A stretch of DNA of 64,000 bases from Roseateles_B sp041912595. GTDB taxonomy: Bacteria > Pseudomonadota > Gammaproteobacteria > Burkholderiales > Burkholderiaceae_C. The stretch spans positions 14,828 to 78,827 of the forward strand of contig JAYRMR010000023.1 of NCBI GenBank assembly GCA_041912595.1, in the 5' to 3' direction. Below the pieces are notes generated by a model. It saw only the letters and a program-made list of their open reading frames with translations, did no database searches and was not told where the DNA came from. Shown in pieces: positions 27,154-35,161 of the stretch. Both the position numbers and the translations under genes were made by a program. The first letter of the stretch is position 1, and every line of letters starts with the position of its first letter.

Positions 27154-27177
27154 GATTGTTCCACCAAAGGAACAATC
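27154..27177. promoter_or_regulatory. Perfect inverted repeat before the lysR start
   Basis: GATTGTTCC-ACCAAA-GGAACAATC has perfect 9-bp arms and ends three bases before the LysR ATG (27181), overlapping its ribosome-binding site. It contains the T-N11-A core expected of LysR sites. It can serve as an autorepressive operator and, as RNA, would hide the ribosome-binding site. Confidence 0.65.
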
Positions 27178-27180
27178 GCC

Positions 27181-28110
27181 ATGAGCCTGGATGCCGACGA
27201 CCTGCTGCTCTTCGCTCGCGTGATGGAGGCCGGCAGCTTCAGCCGGGCCGCCGAGCGCCTGCACCTGCCCAAATCCACCGTCTCGCGCCGCGTGGCGGCC
27301 CTGGAGGAGCGGCTGGGCGAGAAGCTGCTGCAGCGCTCCACCCGCCGCCTGGCGCTCACCGACTTCGGCCAGGGCGTGCTGGAGCATGCCCGTGTGGTGG
27401 CCGGCGAGGTCGATGGCGCGCTGGCGCTCGCGCTGCACCGCCAGCAGCGGCCGCGCGGCCGGCTGCGCGTCTCCATGCCCGGGGACTTCGCCCAGCAGGC
27501 GCTGCCGGAGATGCTCTCCGCCTTCGTGCGCGACAACCCCGAGGTGCAGCTGGAGCTGGACCTCTCGCCGCGCCGCGTGGACCTCATCGCCGAGGGCTTC
27601 GATCTCGCGATCCGCATGGGCACGCTGCCGGAGGACTCGCAGCTGGCGGCCCGCCGCCTGGCCCTCATCGGCACCGGGCTCTATGCCTCGCCGGGCTATC
27701 TGGCGCGCCACGGCGAGCCCCAGCTGCCGCAGGCACTCACGAGCATGCACGGGCTGATGATCCTCAGCCGCCACGGGGACGCCGTGCCCTGGAAGCTGCG
27801 CCGCGGGCACGAGGGCGCCTGGGAGCTGTGGGAGGGCCAGCCCCAGCTCAAGACGCTGGTCAACGCCCCCGACATGCTGCTGCGCATGGCCTGCGCCGAC
27901 GTCGGCATCACCGCGGTGGGCGCGCACTTCGCGCAGCCCTTCGTGGACCGCGGCGAGCTGGTGCGCGTGCTGCCCGACTGGGAGCTGCTGCCCACGCCCT
28001 GCTGGGCCGTGTTCCCGGAGCGCCGGCTGATGCCGCTGCGCACGCGCGCCTTCCTCGATGCGCTCGTCGCCACGCTGAGCCGCTGCCCGAGCAGCGCCAG
28101 CGGCGCGTGA
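27181..28110 (+). CDS. LysR-family transcriptional regulator
   Basis: A 309-residue regulator: winged HTH at residues 1-62 (FARVMEAGSFSRAAERLHLP, then STVSRRVAALEERLG) and a two-lobed effector domain after ~90. It is divergent from azoR-doxX-pirin, the arrangement seen for regulators of quinone or electrophile responses, with a perfect inverted repeat at its own start. The inducer is unknown. Confidence 0.92.
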   Translation: MSLDADDLLLFARVMEAGSFSRAAERLHLPKSTVSRRVAALEERLGEKLLQRSTRRLALTDFGQGVLEHARVVAGEVDGALALALHRQQRPRGRLRVSMPGDFAQQALPEMLSAFVRDNPEVQLELDLSPRRVDLIAEGFDLAIRMGTLPEDSQLAARRLALIGTGLYASPGYLARHGEPQLPQALTSMHGLMILSRHGDAVPWKLRRGHEGAWELWEGQPQLKTLVNAPDMLLRMACADVGITAVGAHFAQPFVDRGELVRVLPDWELLPTPCWAVFPERRLMPLRTRAFLDALVATLSRCPSSASGA

Positions 28111-28147
28111 CGCCCCTGACGCGACGGATACCGTCGCCGCCATGAAA

Positions 28148-28168
28148 ACGGCCCCGCGAAGGGGCCGT
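28148..28168. terminator. Hairpin terminator between lysR and the TonB-like gene
   Basis: An 8-bp stem ACGGCCCC/GGGGCCGT around GCGAA; on the minus strand it is followed by TTTTC. It serves the TonB-like gene and possibly lysR. Confidence 0.7.
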
Positions 28169-28191
28169 GCAGGCAGGGTCGGCAGGCCGCG

Positions 28192-28923
28192 TCAGTCGAG
28201 CTTGAAACCGATCTCGACGGTCGCTTCGCGCTGCTTGGGGATGGGCGCGAACTTCCACTGCTGGACCGCGGCGATCGCGCTGGAGGCCAGGCGCTTGTTC
28301 GGATTGCCGAGCGTCTCCACCTTGGTCGTGCTGCCATCGGGCTTGACCTGGAAGCGAACCATGACGGAGCCGTTGCGGATGTTGCTGACCAGCTGGCGCG
28401 GGATGTCAGGATCGACCTTCTGGATCAGGCGCAGCGCGACTTCCTCTTCAGGCTCGGGCTGCGGCTGGGGCGCCGGGCGGGTGGGCTCGGTCGGCGGCGG
28501 GGCCGGCGGCGTGGCGGGGGCCGCGGCAACGAGCTCGGCCTTCGGCGCGGGCTCGGGCTCGCGGGCCGCGACCTGGGATTCCTGGCTGGCGGCCGGCGCG
28601 GGCACGGAAGCAGCGGCCTGCGACGGTGCGGCCGCAGCGGCGGTCACGGCCGGCTTGGGCGCCGGCGCAGCGGCCTTGGCCGTGGGGGCCGGCTTGGGGG
28701 CCGGTGCCGGGGCCTCCGGCTTGGTGGCATGCGTGGCGTGGAACTTGATCCATTGAAGGACCTTGTCGGCATCACGCTTGGCGCGATCGGAATCGCTCAG
28801 CCCCGAGGCGGAACCGGCCTTGCCGGCGGGCTCCGCCGTCTGGGCGGACACGGCTGCGCTCAGCAGCAACTGGCAGGCCAGCGCCAGCGCGGTGGCGGAA
28901 TACAGCTTGGTGGACATGCTCAT
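28192..28923 (-). CDS. TonB-like energy transducer
   Basis: A 243-residue protein with an N-terminal hydrophobic segment (ALALACQLLLSAAVSAQ), a ~110-residue Ala/Pro/Lys/Glu-rich stretch and a C-terminal TonB domain (RLIQKVDPDIPRQLVSNIRN, VMVRFQVKPDGS, AAVQQWKFAPIPK). The hydrophobic segment ends in SAVSAQ like a cleavable signal peptide and follows just a short MSMSTKLYS, so the protein may be periplasmic rather than anchored as classic TonB is. No exbB/exbD genes are nearby. It may partner the large receptor 10 kb upstream. Confidence 0.82.
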   Translation of the reverse strand: MSMSTKLYSATALALACQLLLSAAVSAQTAEPAGKAGSASGLSDSDRAKRDADKVLQWIKFHATHATKPEAPAPAPKPAPTAKAAAPAPKPAVTAAAAAPSQAAASVPAPAASQESQVAAREPEPAPKAELVAAAPATPPAPPPTEPTRPAPQPQPEPEEEVALRLIQKVDPDIPRQLVSNIRNGSVMVRFQVKPDGSTTKVETLGNPNKRLASSAIAAVQQWKFAPIPKQREATVEIGFKLD

Positions 28924-28940
28924 TGCAACCCTAAGACCCC

Positions 28941-28958
28941 TGGCACGGTGTCGTGCCA
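28941..28958. promoter_or_regulatory. Perfect inverted repeat in the TonB-like leader
   Basis: TGGCACG-GTGT-CGTGCCA, with 7-bp arms, lies 18 bp upstream of the TonB-like start. It could be an operator or an mRNA hairpin. The rest of 28959-29133 shows no clear promoter for either strand apart from TATACA at 29119-29124, a possible -10 for the thiamine operon. Confidence 0.5.
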
Positions 28959-29133
28959 TCCCGTGAACAGCGGAACCTCTGCGGGCTCGTCCGTCGTTTT
29001 GATTCAGAAGTTGGCGGTCTCTTACGCCTATGACTTCCGGAAACAAGTGTCTCGCACCGGTCTGCAAGCGGCACTGCGGGTTTCCACCAAGCCTGCGTGC
29101 AGATCGCACGCTTCCTCCTATACACTGGCGCCT

Positions 29134-29247
29134 TGCTCCGGGGAGCCCTGATGCGCCAAGGCGATGGCTTTGGCGTCGGGCTGAGACGTGGTGGAAGCCA
29201 TGGACCCGCTGAACTTGATCCGGTTCGTACCGGCGTAAGAAGAGCCT
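29134..29247 (+). ncRNA. TPP (thi-box) riboswitch
   Basis: The conserved thi-box parts are present in order: GGGGAGCCC, a P3-type stem (GCGCCAAGGC / GCTTTGGCGTC), GGGCTGAGAC, GACCCGCTGAAC-TTGATCCGGTT, TACCGGCGTAAG and AGAGCC closing the first stem. It precedes thiC by 166 bp. Downstream, GGCCCTGG-CA-CCAGGGCC (29277-29294) could belong to the expression platform. There is no T tract, so the mechanism (termination or translation) is open. It should shut off the operon when thiamine pyrophosphate is abundant. Confidence 0.93.
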
Positions 29248-29413
29248 GCCAGCCCGTGCATCCTGCCGGGGCTGCGGGCCCTGGCACCAGGGCCGCCATC
29301 GACACGCGATGGCGCACCCGCGGCGTCCATGGCCCCTCCCCGCCCCCTGCCCTGCTGGCGCCCTCGCGCCTCGACGGTTCCTGCTCGGCCTCCGGATCCC
29401 ACCTGGAGACCGC

Positions 29414-31303
29414 ATGAACAGCCTCACCGACCCTGGCCTTGCCGACGGCAGCCCCCTGGCCCCCTCCCTGACCCTGACGCGCGAGCCGCTGCCGGCCTCG
29501 CGCAAGGTGCACCTGAGCGGCCGGATCCACCCGGACCTGCGCGTGCCCCTGCGCGAGATCGCCCTGAGCAACGGCGAGCGAGTCAGTGTCTACGACCCCT
29601 CCGGCCCCTACACCGACCCGGGCGCCCGCATCGACGTCAGCCAGGGCCTGCCTGCGCCCCGCGCCGCCTGGGTCGAGGCCCGCGGTGACACCGAGACCTA
29701 CGAAGGCCGCGCGATCCAGCTGATCGACGACGGCCTGCGCGACCAGGCGCAGCAGCTGCGCCTGCGCGAGCTCAGCGCCGGCCTGCAGCGCACGCCGCGC
29801 CGCGCGAAGGGTGGCATCGGGGCAGGCACCAACGTGAGCCAGATGCATTACGCGCGCCGCGGCATCGTCACGCCTGAGATGGAGTACGTCGCGATTCGCG
29901 AGAACCAGCGCCTCGAATGGATGCGCGAGTACGAGGCCGACGCCGAGCGCCAGCAGCGCCTGGCGGGCCACGCGTTCGGGGCGAGCATTCCCGACATCAT
30001 CACGCCCGAGTTCGTGCGCGACGAGATCGCCCGCGGCCGCGCCATCATCCCGGCCAATATCAACCACCCGGAGCTCGAGCCGATGATCATCGGCCGCAAC
30101 TTCCTGGTGAAGGTCAACGCCAACATCGGCAACTCCGCGGTCACCTCGTCCATCGAGGAGGAAGTCGAGAAGCTCGTGTGGGCCACGCGCTGGGGCGCCG
30201 ACACGGTCATGGACCTCAGCACCGGCCGCAACATCCACACCACGCGCGACTGGATCATCCGCAACAGCCCCGTGCCCATCGGCACCGTGCCCATCTACCA
30301 GGCCCTGGAGAAGGTCGGCGGCGTGGCCGAGGACCTGACGTGGGAGCTCTTCCGCGACACCCTCATCGAGCAGGCCGAGCAGGGCGTGGACTACTTCACC
30401 ATCCATGCCGGCGTGCGCCTGCCCTTCGTGCCGATGACGGTGAAGCGCCGCACGGGCATCGTCTCGCGCGGGGGCTCGATCCTCGCGAAGTGGTGCATCG
30501 CCCATCACCGCGAGAACTTCCTCTACACGCACTTCGATGAGATCTGCGAGATCATGAAGGCCTACGACGTCAGCTTCTCGCTGGGCGACGGCCTGCGTCC
30601 CGGCTCGCTGGCGGACGCGAACGACGAGGCGCAGTTCGCCGAGCTGCGCACGCTGGGCGAGCTCACGAAGATCGCCTGGAAGCACGACGTGCAAACCATG
30701 ATCGAAGGCCCCGGCCATGTGCCCATGCACATGATCCAGGCCAACATGACCGAGCAGCTCAAGCACTGCGACGAAGCGCCCTTCTACACCCTCGGCCCGC
30801 TGACCACCGACATCGCGCCCGGCTACGACCACATCACCAGCGGCATCGGCGCCGCGATGATCGGCTGGTTCGGTTGCGCCATGCTGTGCTACGTCACGCC
30901 CAAGGAGCACCTCGGCCTGCCGGACCGCGACGACGTCAAGCAGGGGCTGATGGCCTACAAGATCGCCGCCCACGCGGCCGACATCGCCAAGGGCCACCCC
31001 GGCGCGCGTGCCCGCGACGACGCGCTCTCCAAGGCCCGCTTCGAGTTCCGCTGGGAAGACCAGTTCAACCTCGGCCTCGACCCCGAGACGGCGCGCGAGT
31101 TCCACGACGAGACGCTGCCCAAGGACAGCGCCAAGGTGGCGCACTTCTGCTCCATGTGCGGCCCGAAGTTCTGCTCCATGAAGATCACGCAGGACGTGCG
31201 CGACTACGCGGCCCAGCTCGAGCAGACGGCCGGCATGCAGGCCAAGAGCGCGGAGTTCAAGGCGCAGGGCGGGGAGCTCTACATCCCCATCCAGAAGGCC
31301 TGA
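29414..31303 (+). CDS. thiC: Phosphomethylpyrimidine synthase
   Basis: Radical-SAM enzyme converting aminoimidazole ribotide to HMP-phosphate. The 629 residues carry the family core (NFLVKVNANIGNSAVTSSIE, TVMDLSTGRNIHTTRDWIIR) and the C-terminal [4Fe-4S] motif CX2CX4C (CSMCGPKFC). The ATG for MNSLTDPGL follows a GGAG ribosome-binding site, and the frame upstream lies in the riboswitch region. It is the first gene of the operon under TPP control. Confidence 0.97.
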   Translation: MNSLTDPGLADGSPLAPSLTLTREPLPASRKVHLSGRIHPDLRVPLREIALSNGERVSVYDPSGPYTDPGARIDVSQGLPAPRAAWVEARGDTETYEGRAIQLIDDGLRDQAQQLRLRELSAGLQRTPRRAKGGIGAGTNVSQMHYARRGIVTPEMEYVAIRENQRLEWMREYEADAERQQRLAGHAFGASIPDIITPEFVRDEIARGRAIIPANINHPELEPMIIGRNFLVKVNANIGNSAVTSSIEEEVEKLVWATRWGADTVMDLSTGRNIHTTRDWIIRNSPVPIGTVPIYQALEKVGGVAEDLTWELFRDTLIEQAEQGVDYFTIHAGVRLPFVPMTVKRRTGIVSRGGSILAKWCIAHHRENFLYTHFDEICEIMKAYDVSFSLGDGLRPGSLADANDEAQFAELRTLGELTKIAWKHDVQTMIEGPGHVPMHMIQANMTEQLKHCDEAPFYTLGPLTTDIAPGYDHITSGIGAAMIGWFGCAMLCYVTPKEHLGLPDRDDVKQGLMAYKIAAHAADIAKGHPGARARDDALSKARFEFRWEDQFNLGLDPETAREFHDETLPKDSAKVAHFCSMCGPKFCSMKITQDVRDYAAQLEQTAGMQAKSAEFKAQGGELYIPIQKA

Positions 31304-31319
31304 GCCCCCGGGAGCACGC

Positions 31320-32396
31320 ATGAGCGCGACCATCGCCATCGCCGGGGCCGGCCTGACCGGGCGGCTCTTCGCCTGGGCCCTGGCCCGGGCCGGGCATCGG
31401 GTGCAGGTCTTCGACGCAAGACCTGGCCCCGAGCCGCTGTTCGACGGCCACGGGGCCGCCGCCTTCACGGCGGCCGGCATGCTCAGCCCGCTGGCCGAGC
31501 TGGAGAAGGCGGAGGTCGGCATCGCCGCGGCGGGCTGGCGCTCGCTGGCGCTGTGGCCCGGCCTGGCGGAGCAGCTGCGGCGGCGCCAGCCGGTCGGGCT
31601 GCAGCTGAACGGCAGCCTGCTGCTGGCCCAGCGCAGCGACGGTGGCGCCGCCCGGCGCGTGCTGGACCGCCTGCAGCAGCCGGGACTCGACGCCTTCCCG
31701 GCACCGCAGGCGCTGGACCCCGAGGCCCTGGCCGCCGTGGAGCCGGCACTGCGTCGCAGCGCGGGCCTGCAGGCCTGGCTGCTGCCCGGCGAGGGCCTCG
31801 TGCACCCGCTCGAGGCCATGGCTGCGCTGCAGGCCGACGCCGCCGGCGTGGACTGGCACTGGTCGACGCCCGCCGAGCGATGCGAGGCGCACCGGCTGAG
31901 GCTCGCGGATGGCCGCAGCCTCGATGCCGACTGGGTCATCGACTGCCGCGGCCTCGGTGCGCGGCCGCAGCTGCCGGCCCTGCGTGGCGTGCGCGGCGAG
32001 GTCATCGCCCTGGACGCCCCGGCCCACGGCCTGACGCGGCCGGTGCGCCTGCTGCATCCGCGCCACCGTGTGTACCTCGTGCCCCGCACGCCGGGCGAGC
32101 TGCTCATCGGTGCCAGCGAGATCGAGAGCGAGGACCGCAGCCCGGTGAGCCTGCAGAGCGCCGTCGAGCTGATGGCCGCCGCCCACAGCGTGATGCCGCA
32201 GCTCGCCGAGGCCCGCATCACGCGCCTGGACCGCAACCTGCGCCCGGCGCTGCCCGACCACCAGCCTCACCTCCACCACGAGGCCGGCCTGCTGCGCCTG
32301 AACGGGCTCTACCGCCACGGCTGGCTGCTGGCGCCCGCCCTCGTCGACCAGCTCCTCCGATGCAGCGGCCTCGGCGCGCTGCCCCACCCCGCATGA
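31320..32396 (+). CDS. thiO: FAD-dependent glycine oxidase
   Basis: A DAO-family flavoenzyme of 358 residues. It begins with the dinucleotide-binding motif IAGAGLTGRLFAWALARAG and ends with an FAD-capping NGLYRHGWLLAPA. In thiamine synthesis ThiO oxidises glycine to dehydroglycine for ThiG, the aerobic alternative to ThiH. The start follows GGGAGC and lies 16 bp after thiC. Its stop overlaps the thiS start. Confidence 0.88.
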   Translation: MSATIAIAGAGLTGRLFAWALARAGHRVQVFDARPGPEPLFDGHGAAAFTAAGMLSPLAELEKAEVGIAAAGWRSLALWPGLAEQLRRRQPVGLQLNGSLLLAQRSDGGAARRVLDRLQQPGLDAFPAPQALDPEALAAVEPALRRSAGLQAWLLPGEGLVHPLEAMAALQADAAGVDWHWSTPAERCEAHRLRLADGRSLDADWVIDCRGLGARPQLPALRGVRGEVIALDAPAHGLTRPVRLLHPRHRVYLVPRTPGELLIGASEIESEDRSPVSLQSAVELMAAAHSVMPQLAEARITRLDRNLRPALPDHQPHLHHEAGLLRLNGLYRHGWLLAPALVDQLLRCSGLGALPHPA

Positions 32397-32650
32397 CACC
32401 TGCCATGACGCCACGCATCGACCACTACGCCACCACCGTGCCCAGCTCGCTGCGCATCCACCTCGACGGCCAGCCCATGGAAGTGCCGGACGGCTGCACG
32501 CTGGCTCAGCTGCTGAGCCTGCTCGGCCAGGCCCAGGAGGCCGCCGCGACGGCCCTCAACGGCCAGCACGTGCCCCGCGAGCACCGCGGCCAGCATGAGC
32601 TGCGCGAGGGCGACCACATCCTGCTGTTCCGCCCCATCGTGGGCGGCTGA
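32393..32650 (+). CDS. thiS: Sulfur carrier protein ThiS
   Basis: An 85-residue ubiquitin-fold sulfur carrier ending in the diagnostic Gly-Gly (PIVGG), which is adenylated and thiocarboxylated before giving sulfur to the thiazole. The first ATG (32393) overlaps the thiO stop; a second in-frame ATG at 32405 is equally possible. The N-terminal extension of about 20 residues before the fold (SLRIHLDGQPMEVP) is longer than usual. No thiF is seen in this window. Confidence 0.9.
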   Translation: MTPAMTPRIDHYATTVPSSLRIHLDGQPMEVPDGCTLAQLLSLLGQAQEAAATALNGQHVPREHRGQHELREGDHILLFRPIVGG

Positions 32651-32658
32651 AGGCCCCC

Positions 32659-33453
32659 ATGGACGATCTCCTGCACATCGACGGCCGCGCCCTGCGCAGC
32701 CGCTTCTTCATCGGCTCGGCAGGCTACCCGAGCCCCCAGGTCCTGCGCGAGGCCATCCAGGCGTCGCAGAGCCAGGTGCTGACCGTGGGTCTCAAGCGCA
32801 GCCTCCAGGGCGCCGGGGACAACGGCGCCGTGGCCCTCGCCCTGCAGACCGTCCAGGCCCAGGGCGGGCACCTGCTGCCCAACACCGCCGGCTGCCGCAG
32901 CGCGCGCGAGGCCGTCACGATCGCGCACATGGCGCGGGAGCTGTACGGCACGGCCTGGGTCAAGCTCGAGGTCACCGGGGACGATCACACGCTGCAGCCC
33001 GACCCCTTCGAGCTGCTCGACGCCGCCGCGCAGCTGGTGCGCGAGGGCTTCACCGTCTTCCCCTACTGCACCGAGGACCTGGTGCTGTGCCGCCGCCTGC
33101 TGGACGTCGGCTGCGCGGTGCTGATGCCCTGGGGCGCGCCCATCGGCTCCGGCCAGGGCCTGCTGAACCGCCACGGCCTGCGCACGCTGCGCGAGCGGCT
33201 GCCCGACGCCGTGCTGATCGTCGATGCCGGCCTGGGCGCCCCCTCGCAGGCCGCGGAGGCCCTGGAGATGGGTTTCGACGCCGTGCTGCTGAACTCCGCC
33301 GTGGCGCAGGCGCGCGAGCCCGTGCGCATGGCGGCGGCCTTCCGCGATGCCGTCGTCGCCGGCCGCGCGGCCCGGCGGGCCGGGCTGATGGCCCCGCAGG
33401 ACTTCGCCGTGGCCAGCACGCCGGTGGGCGATCACGCCTTCCTGCTGGGATGA
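32659..33453 (+). CDS. thiG: Thiazole synthase
   Basis: A (beta-alpha)8 enzyme of 264 residues that joins deoxyxylulose phosphate, dehydroglycine and ThiS sulfur. It shows FIGSAGYPSPQVLREAIQAS, the Schiff-base Lys in WVKLEVTGDD, the phosphate-binding MPWGAPIGSGQG and LLNSAVAQA. It starts 8 bp after thiS and ends 4 bp before thiDE, so it is part of one transcript. Confidence 0.96.
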   Translation: MDDLLHIDGRALRSRFFIGSAGYPSPQVLREAIQASQSQVLTVGLKRSLQGAGDNGAVALALQTVQAQGGHLLPNTAGCRSAREAVTIAHMARELYGTAWVKLEVTGDDHTLQPDPFELLDAAAQLVREGFTVFPYCTEDLVLCRRLLDVGCAVLMPWGAPIGSGQGLLNRHGLRTLRERLPDAVLIVDAGLGAPSQAAEALEMGFDAVLLNSAVAQAREPVRMAAAFRDAVVAGRAARRAGLMAPQDFAVASTPVGDHAFLLG

Positions 33454-33457
33454 CGCC

Positions 33458-35134
33458 ATGACGCCCGCCCTGCCCCATCCCAGCCTGCCCTCGCCCTGGT
33501 GCGAGGCCCCGGACCCCGCACTCACACAGCTGCCCGACTGGACGCAGGAGGCCACGCCGCCCGTGATCTGGAGCGTGGCCGGCCACGACAGCGGTGGCGC
33601 AGCGGGCCTCAGCGCCGACGCCCGGGCCGCGGCGGCCTTCGGCGTCCATTGCTGCCCCGTGGTCGCCGCCCTCACCGCACAGAACTCGCTCGGCGTGCAG
33701 GCCGTGCATCCCGTACCGGCCGCCCAGATCCGCCAGCAGCTGGCCGCGCTCTCGCAAGACCTGACCCCGCGCGTCATCAAGACCGGCCTGCTGGGCAGCG
33801 TCGAGGCCATCGAGGCCCTGCTGGAGACCCTGGCCGCCCTGCGCGCCGAGGGCCGGCGCGTGGACCTGGTCGTGGACCCGGTGCTCGGCGCCAGCGCGGG
33901 CGGCGCGGCCTTCAGCAGCGACGCCCTGCTCCAGGCCTGCCGCGAGCGCCTGCTGCCCCAGGCCACCCTGATCACGCCCAACCGGCGCGAGGCGCTGGCC
34001 CTGCTCGCGCACCTGCCTGGCGCCGAGGCACGCGCGACGCTGGACGTCCCCGCGCTCGCGGCGGCCCTGCGCCAGCACCTCGCCCCGCAAGCCGGCGTCT
34101 GCATCACGGGGGGGGACGACGCCCTGCCCGTGCCCGGCGCGCAAGACCTGGCCCTCGACTGGCTGGACCTGCCGCCGCACACCGGCCCGGGGCTGCGCGG
34201 CTGGCTGGCCCTGCCGCGCCAGCGGCAGTCGCCCCTGCACCACCATGGCAGCGGCTGCACCTTTGCGAGTGCCGCCGCCGCCGCGCTCGCCCGGGGCTTC
34301 CCGACGGCCGATGCGCTGGTGCTGGCCAAGATGTGCAGCTGGCATGGCCTGCGCCAGGGGCACGCGGCCGGTGCGGGCGCCGGCCCGCTGCGCCCGACGC
34401 CGTCCTTCATCCACGCCCCCGAGGCCCTGCCGGTGATGGGATTCGGCGACGAGTCGCGCCCCGACGCTGCCACGCTCGCGCGCTGGCAATCGGTACTGGC
34501 CGGCGCCGCCACAGCCGGCCCGTTCGCGCCCGGGCTTTACGGCATCGTCGATGACGAGGTGCGTCTCGCGGCCGTGGCCGGCTGGGGTCTGCCTCACCTG
34601 CAACTGCGCAGCAAGAGCACCCCGGGGCAGGACCCCGCGGCATTGCGAGCCCGCATCACGCAGGCCGTGCAGTGCATGCGCGACCACCCGGGCACGCAGT
34701 TCTGGATCAACGACCACTGGCAGCTCGCCCTGGAAGCCGGCGCCACCGGCCTGCACCTCGGTCAGGAGGACTGGGCCTGCCTCGATGCGGCGCAGCGTTC
34801 GCGGATCCTGGACAGCGGCGTCGCGCTCGGCCTGTCCAGCCACAGCCTGTGGGAGCTGGCCCGGGCCCGCGGGCTGGCGCCGCGCTACATCGCCTGCGGC
34901 CCGGTCTGGCCCACCACGACCAAGCACATGCCCTGGCTGGCTCAGGGCCTGAGCCAGCTCGCGTGGTGGGCGCGCATGGCGGGGCGGCCGGTGGTGGCGA
35001 TCGGCGGCGTGCTGGAGGCGGCGCAGGTGGAGGCGGCCGCGCGCTGCGGCGTCTCGGCCGTCTGCCTGGTGCGCGGGCTCGAGGCGCAGCGCCTCACGGC
35101 CTGCCAGGCCGCCTGGGAGACCGGGCGATCCTGA
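33458..35134 (+). CDS. thiDE: Bifunctional HMP-P kinase / thiamine-phosphate synthase (ThiD-ThiE fusion)
   Basis: A 558-residue fusion. Residues ~35-315 are a ThiD ribokinase-like domain (SVAGHDSGGAAGLSADARA, ITPNRREALAL, and the catalytic HGSGCTFASA). Residues ~345-555 are a ThiE barrel (LPHLQLRSKS, GLHLGQEDW, the pyrophosphate loop GPVWPTTTK, and VVAIGG). It phosphorylates HMP-P and couples HMP-PP to the thiazole, joining the products of thiC and thiG. The first ~30 residues are Pro-rich and not conserved-looking, so the true start could be later. It ends the operon. Confidence 0.92.
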   Translation: MTPALPHPSLPSPWCEAPDPALTQLPDWTQEATPPVIWSVAGHDSGGAAGLSADARAAAAFGVHCCPVVAALTAQNSLGVQAVHPVPAAQIRQQLAALSQDLTPRVIKTGLLGSVEAIEALLETLAALRAEGRRVDLVVDPVLGASAGGAAFSSDALLQACRERLLPQATLITPNRREALALLAHLPGAEARATLDVPALAAALRQHLAPQAGVCITGGDDALPVPGAQDLALDWLDLPPHTGPGLRGWLALPRQRQSPLHHHGSGCTFASAAAAALARGFPTADALVLAKMCSWHGLRQGHAAGAGAGPLRPTPSFIHAPEALPVMGFGDESRPDAATLARWQSVLAGAATAGPFAPGLYGIVDDEVRLAAVAGWGLPHLQLRSKSTPGQDPAALRARITQAVQCMRDHPGTQFWINDHWQLALEAGATGLHLGQEDWACLDAAQRSRILDSGVALGLSSHSLWELARARGLAPRYIACGPVWPTTTKHMPWLAQGLSQLAWWARMAGRPVVAIGGVLEAAQVEAAARCGVSAVCLVRGLEAQRLTACQAAWETGRS

Positions 35135-35161
35135 GGGCGACGGCGCTTCGACCCGGCGGGC

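Noticed and set aside
28941..28958. Sigma-54 promoter for the TonB-like gene (TGGCACG on the minus strand)
   Set aside because: The -24-like TGGCACG is one arm of a perfect inverted repeat, and no TTGC follows at the required distance.
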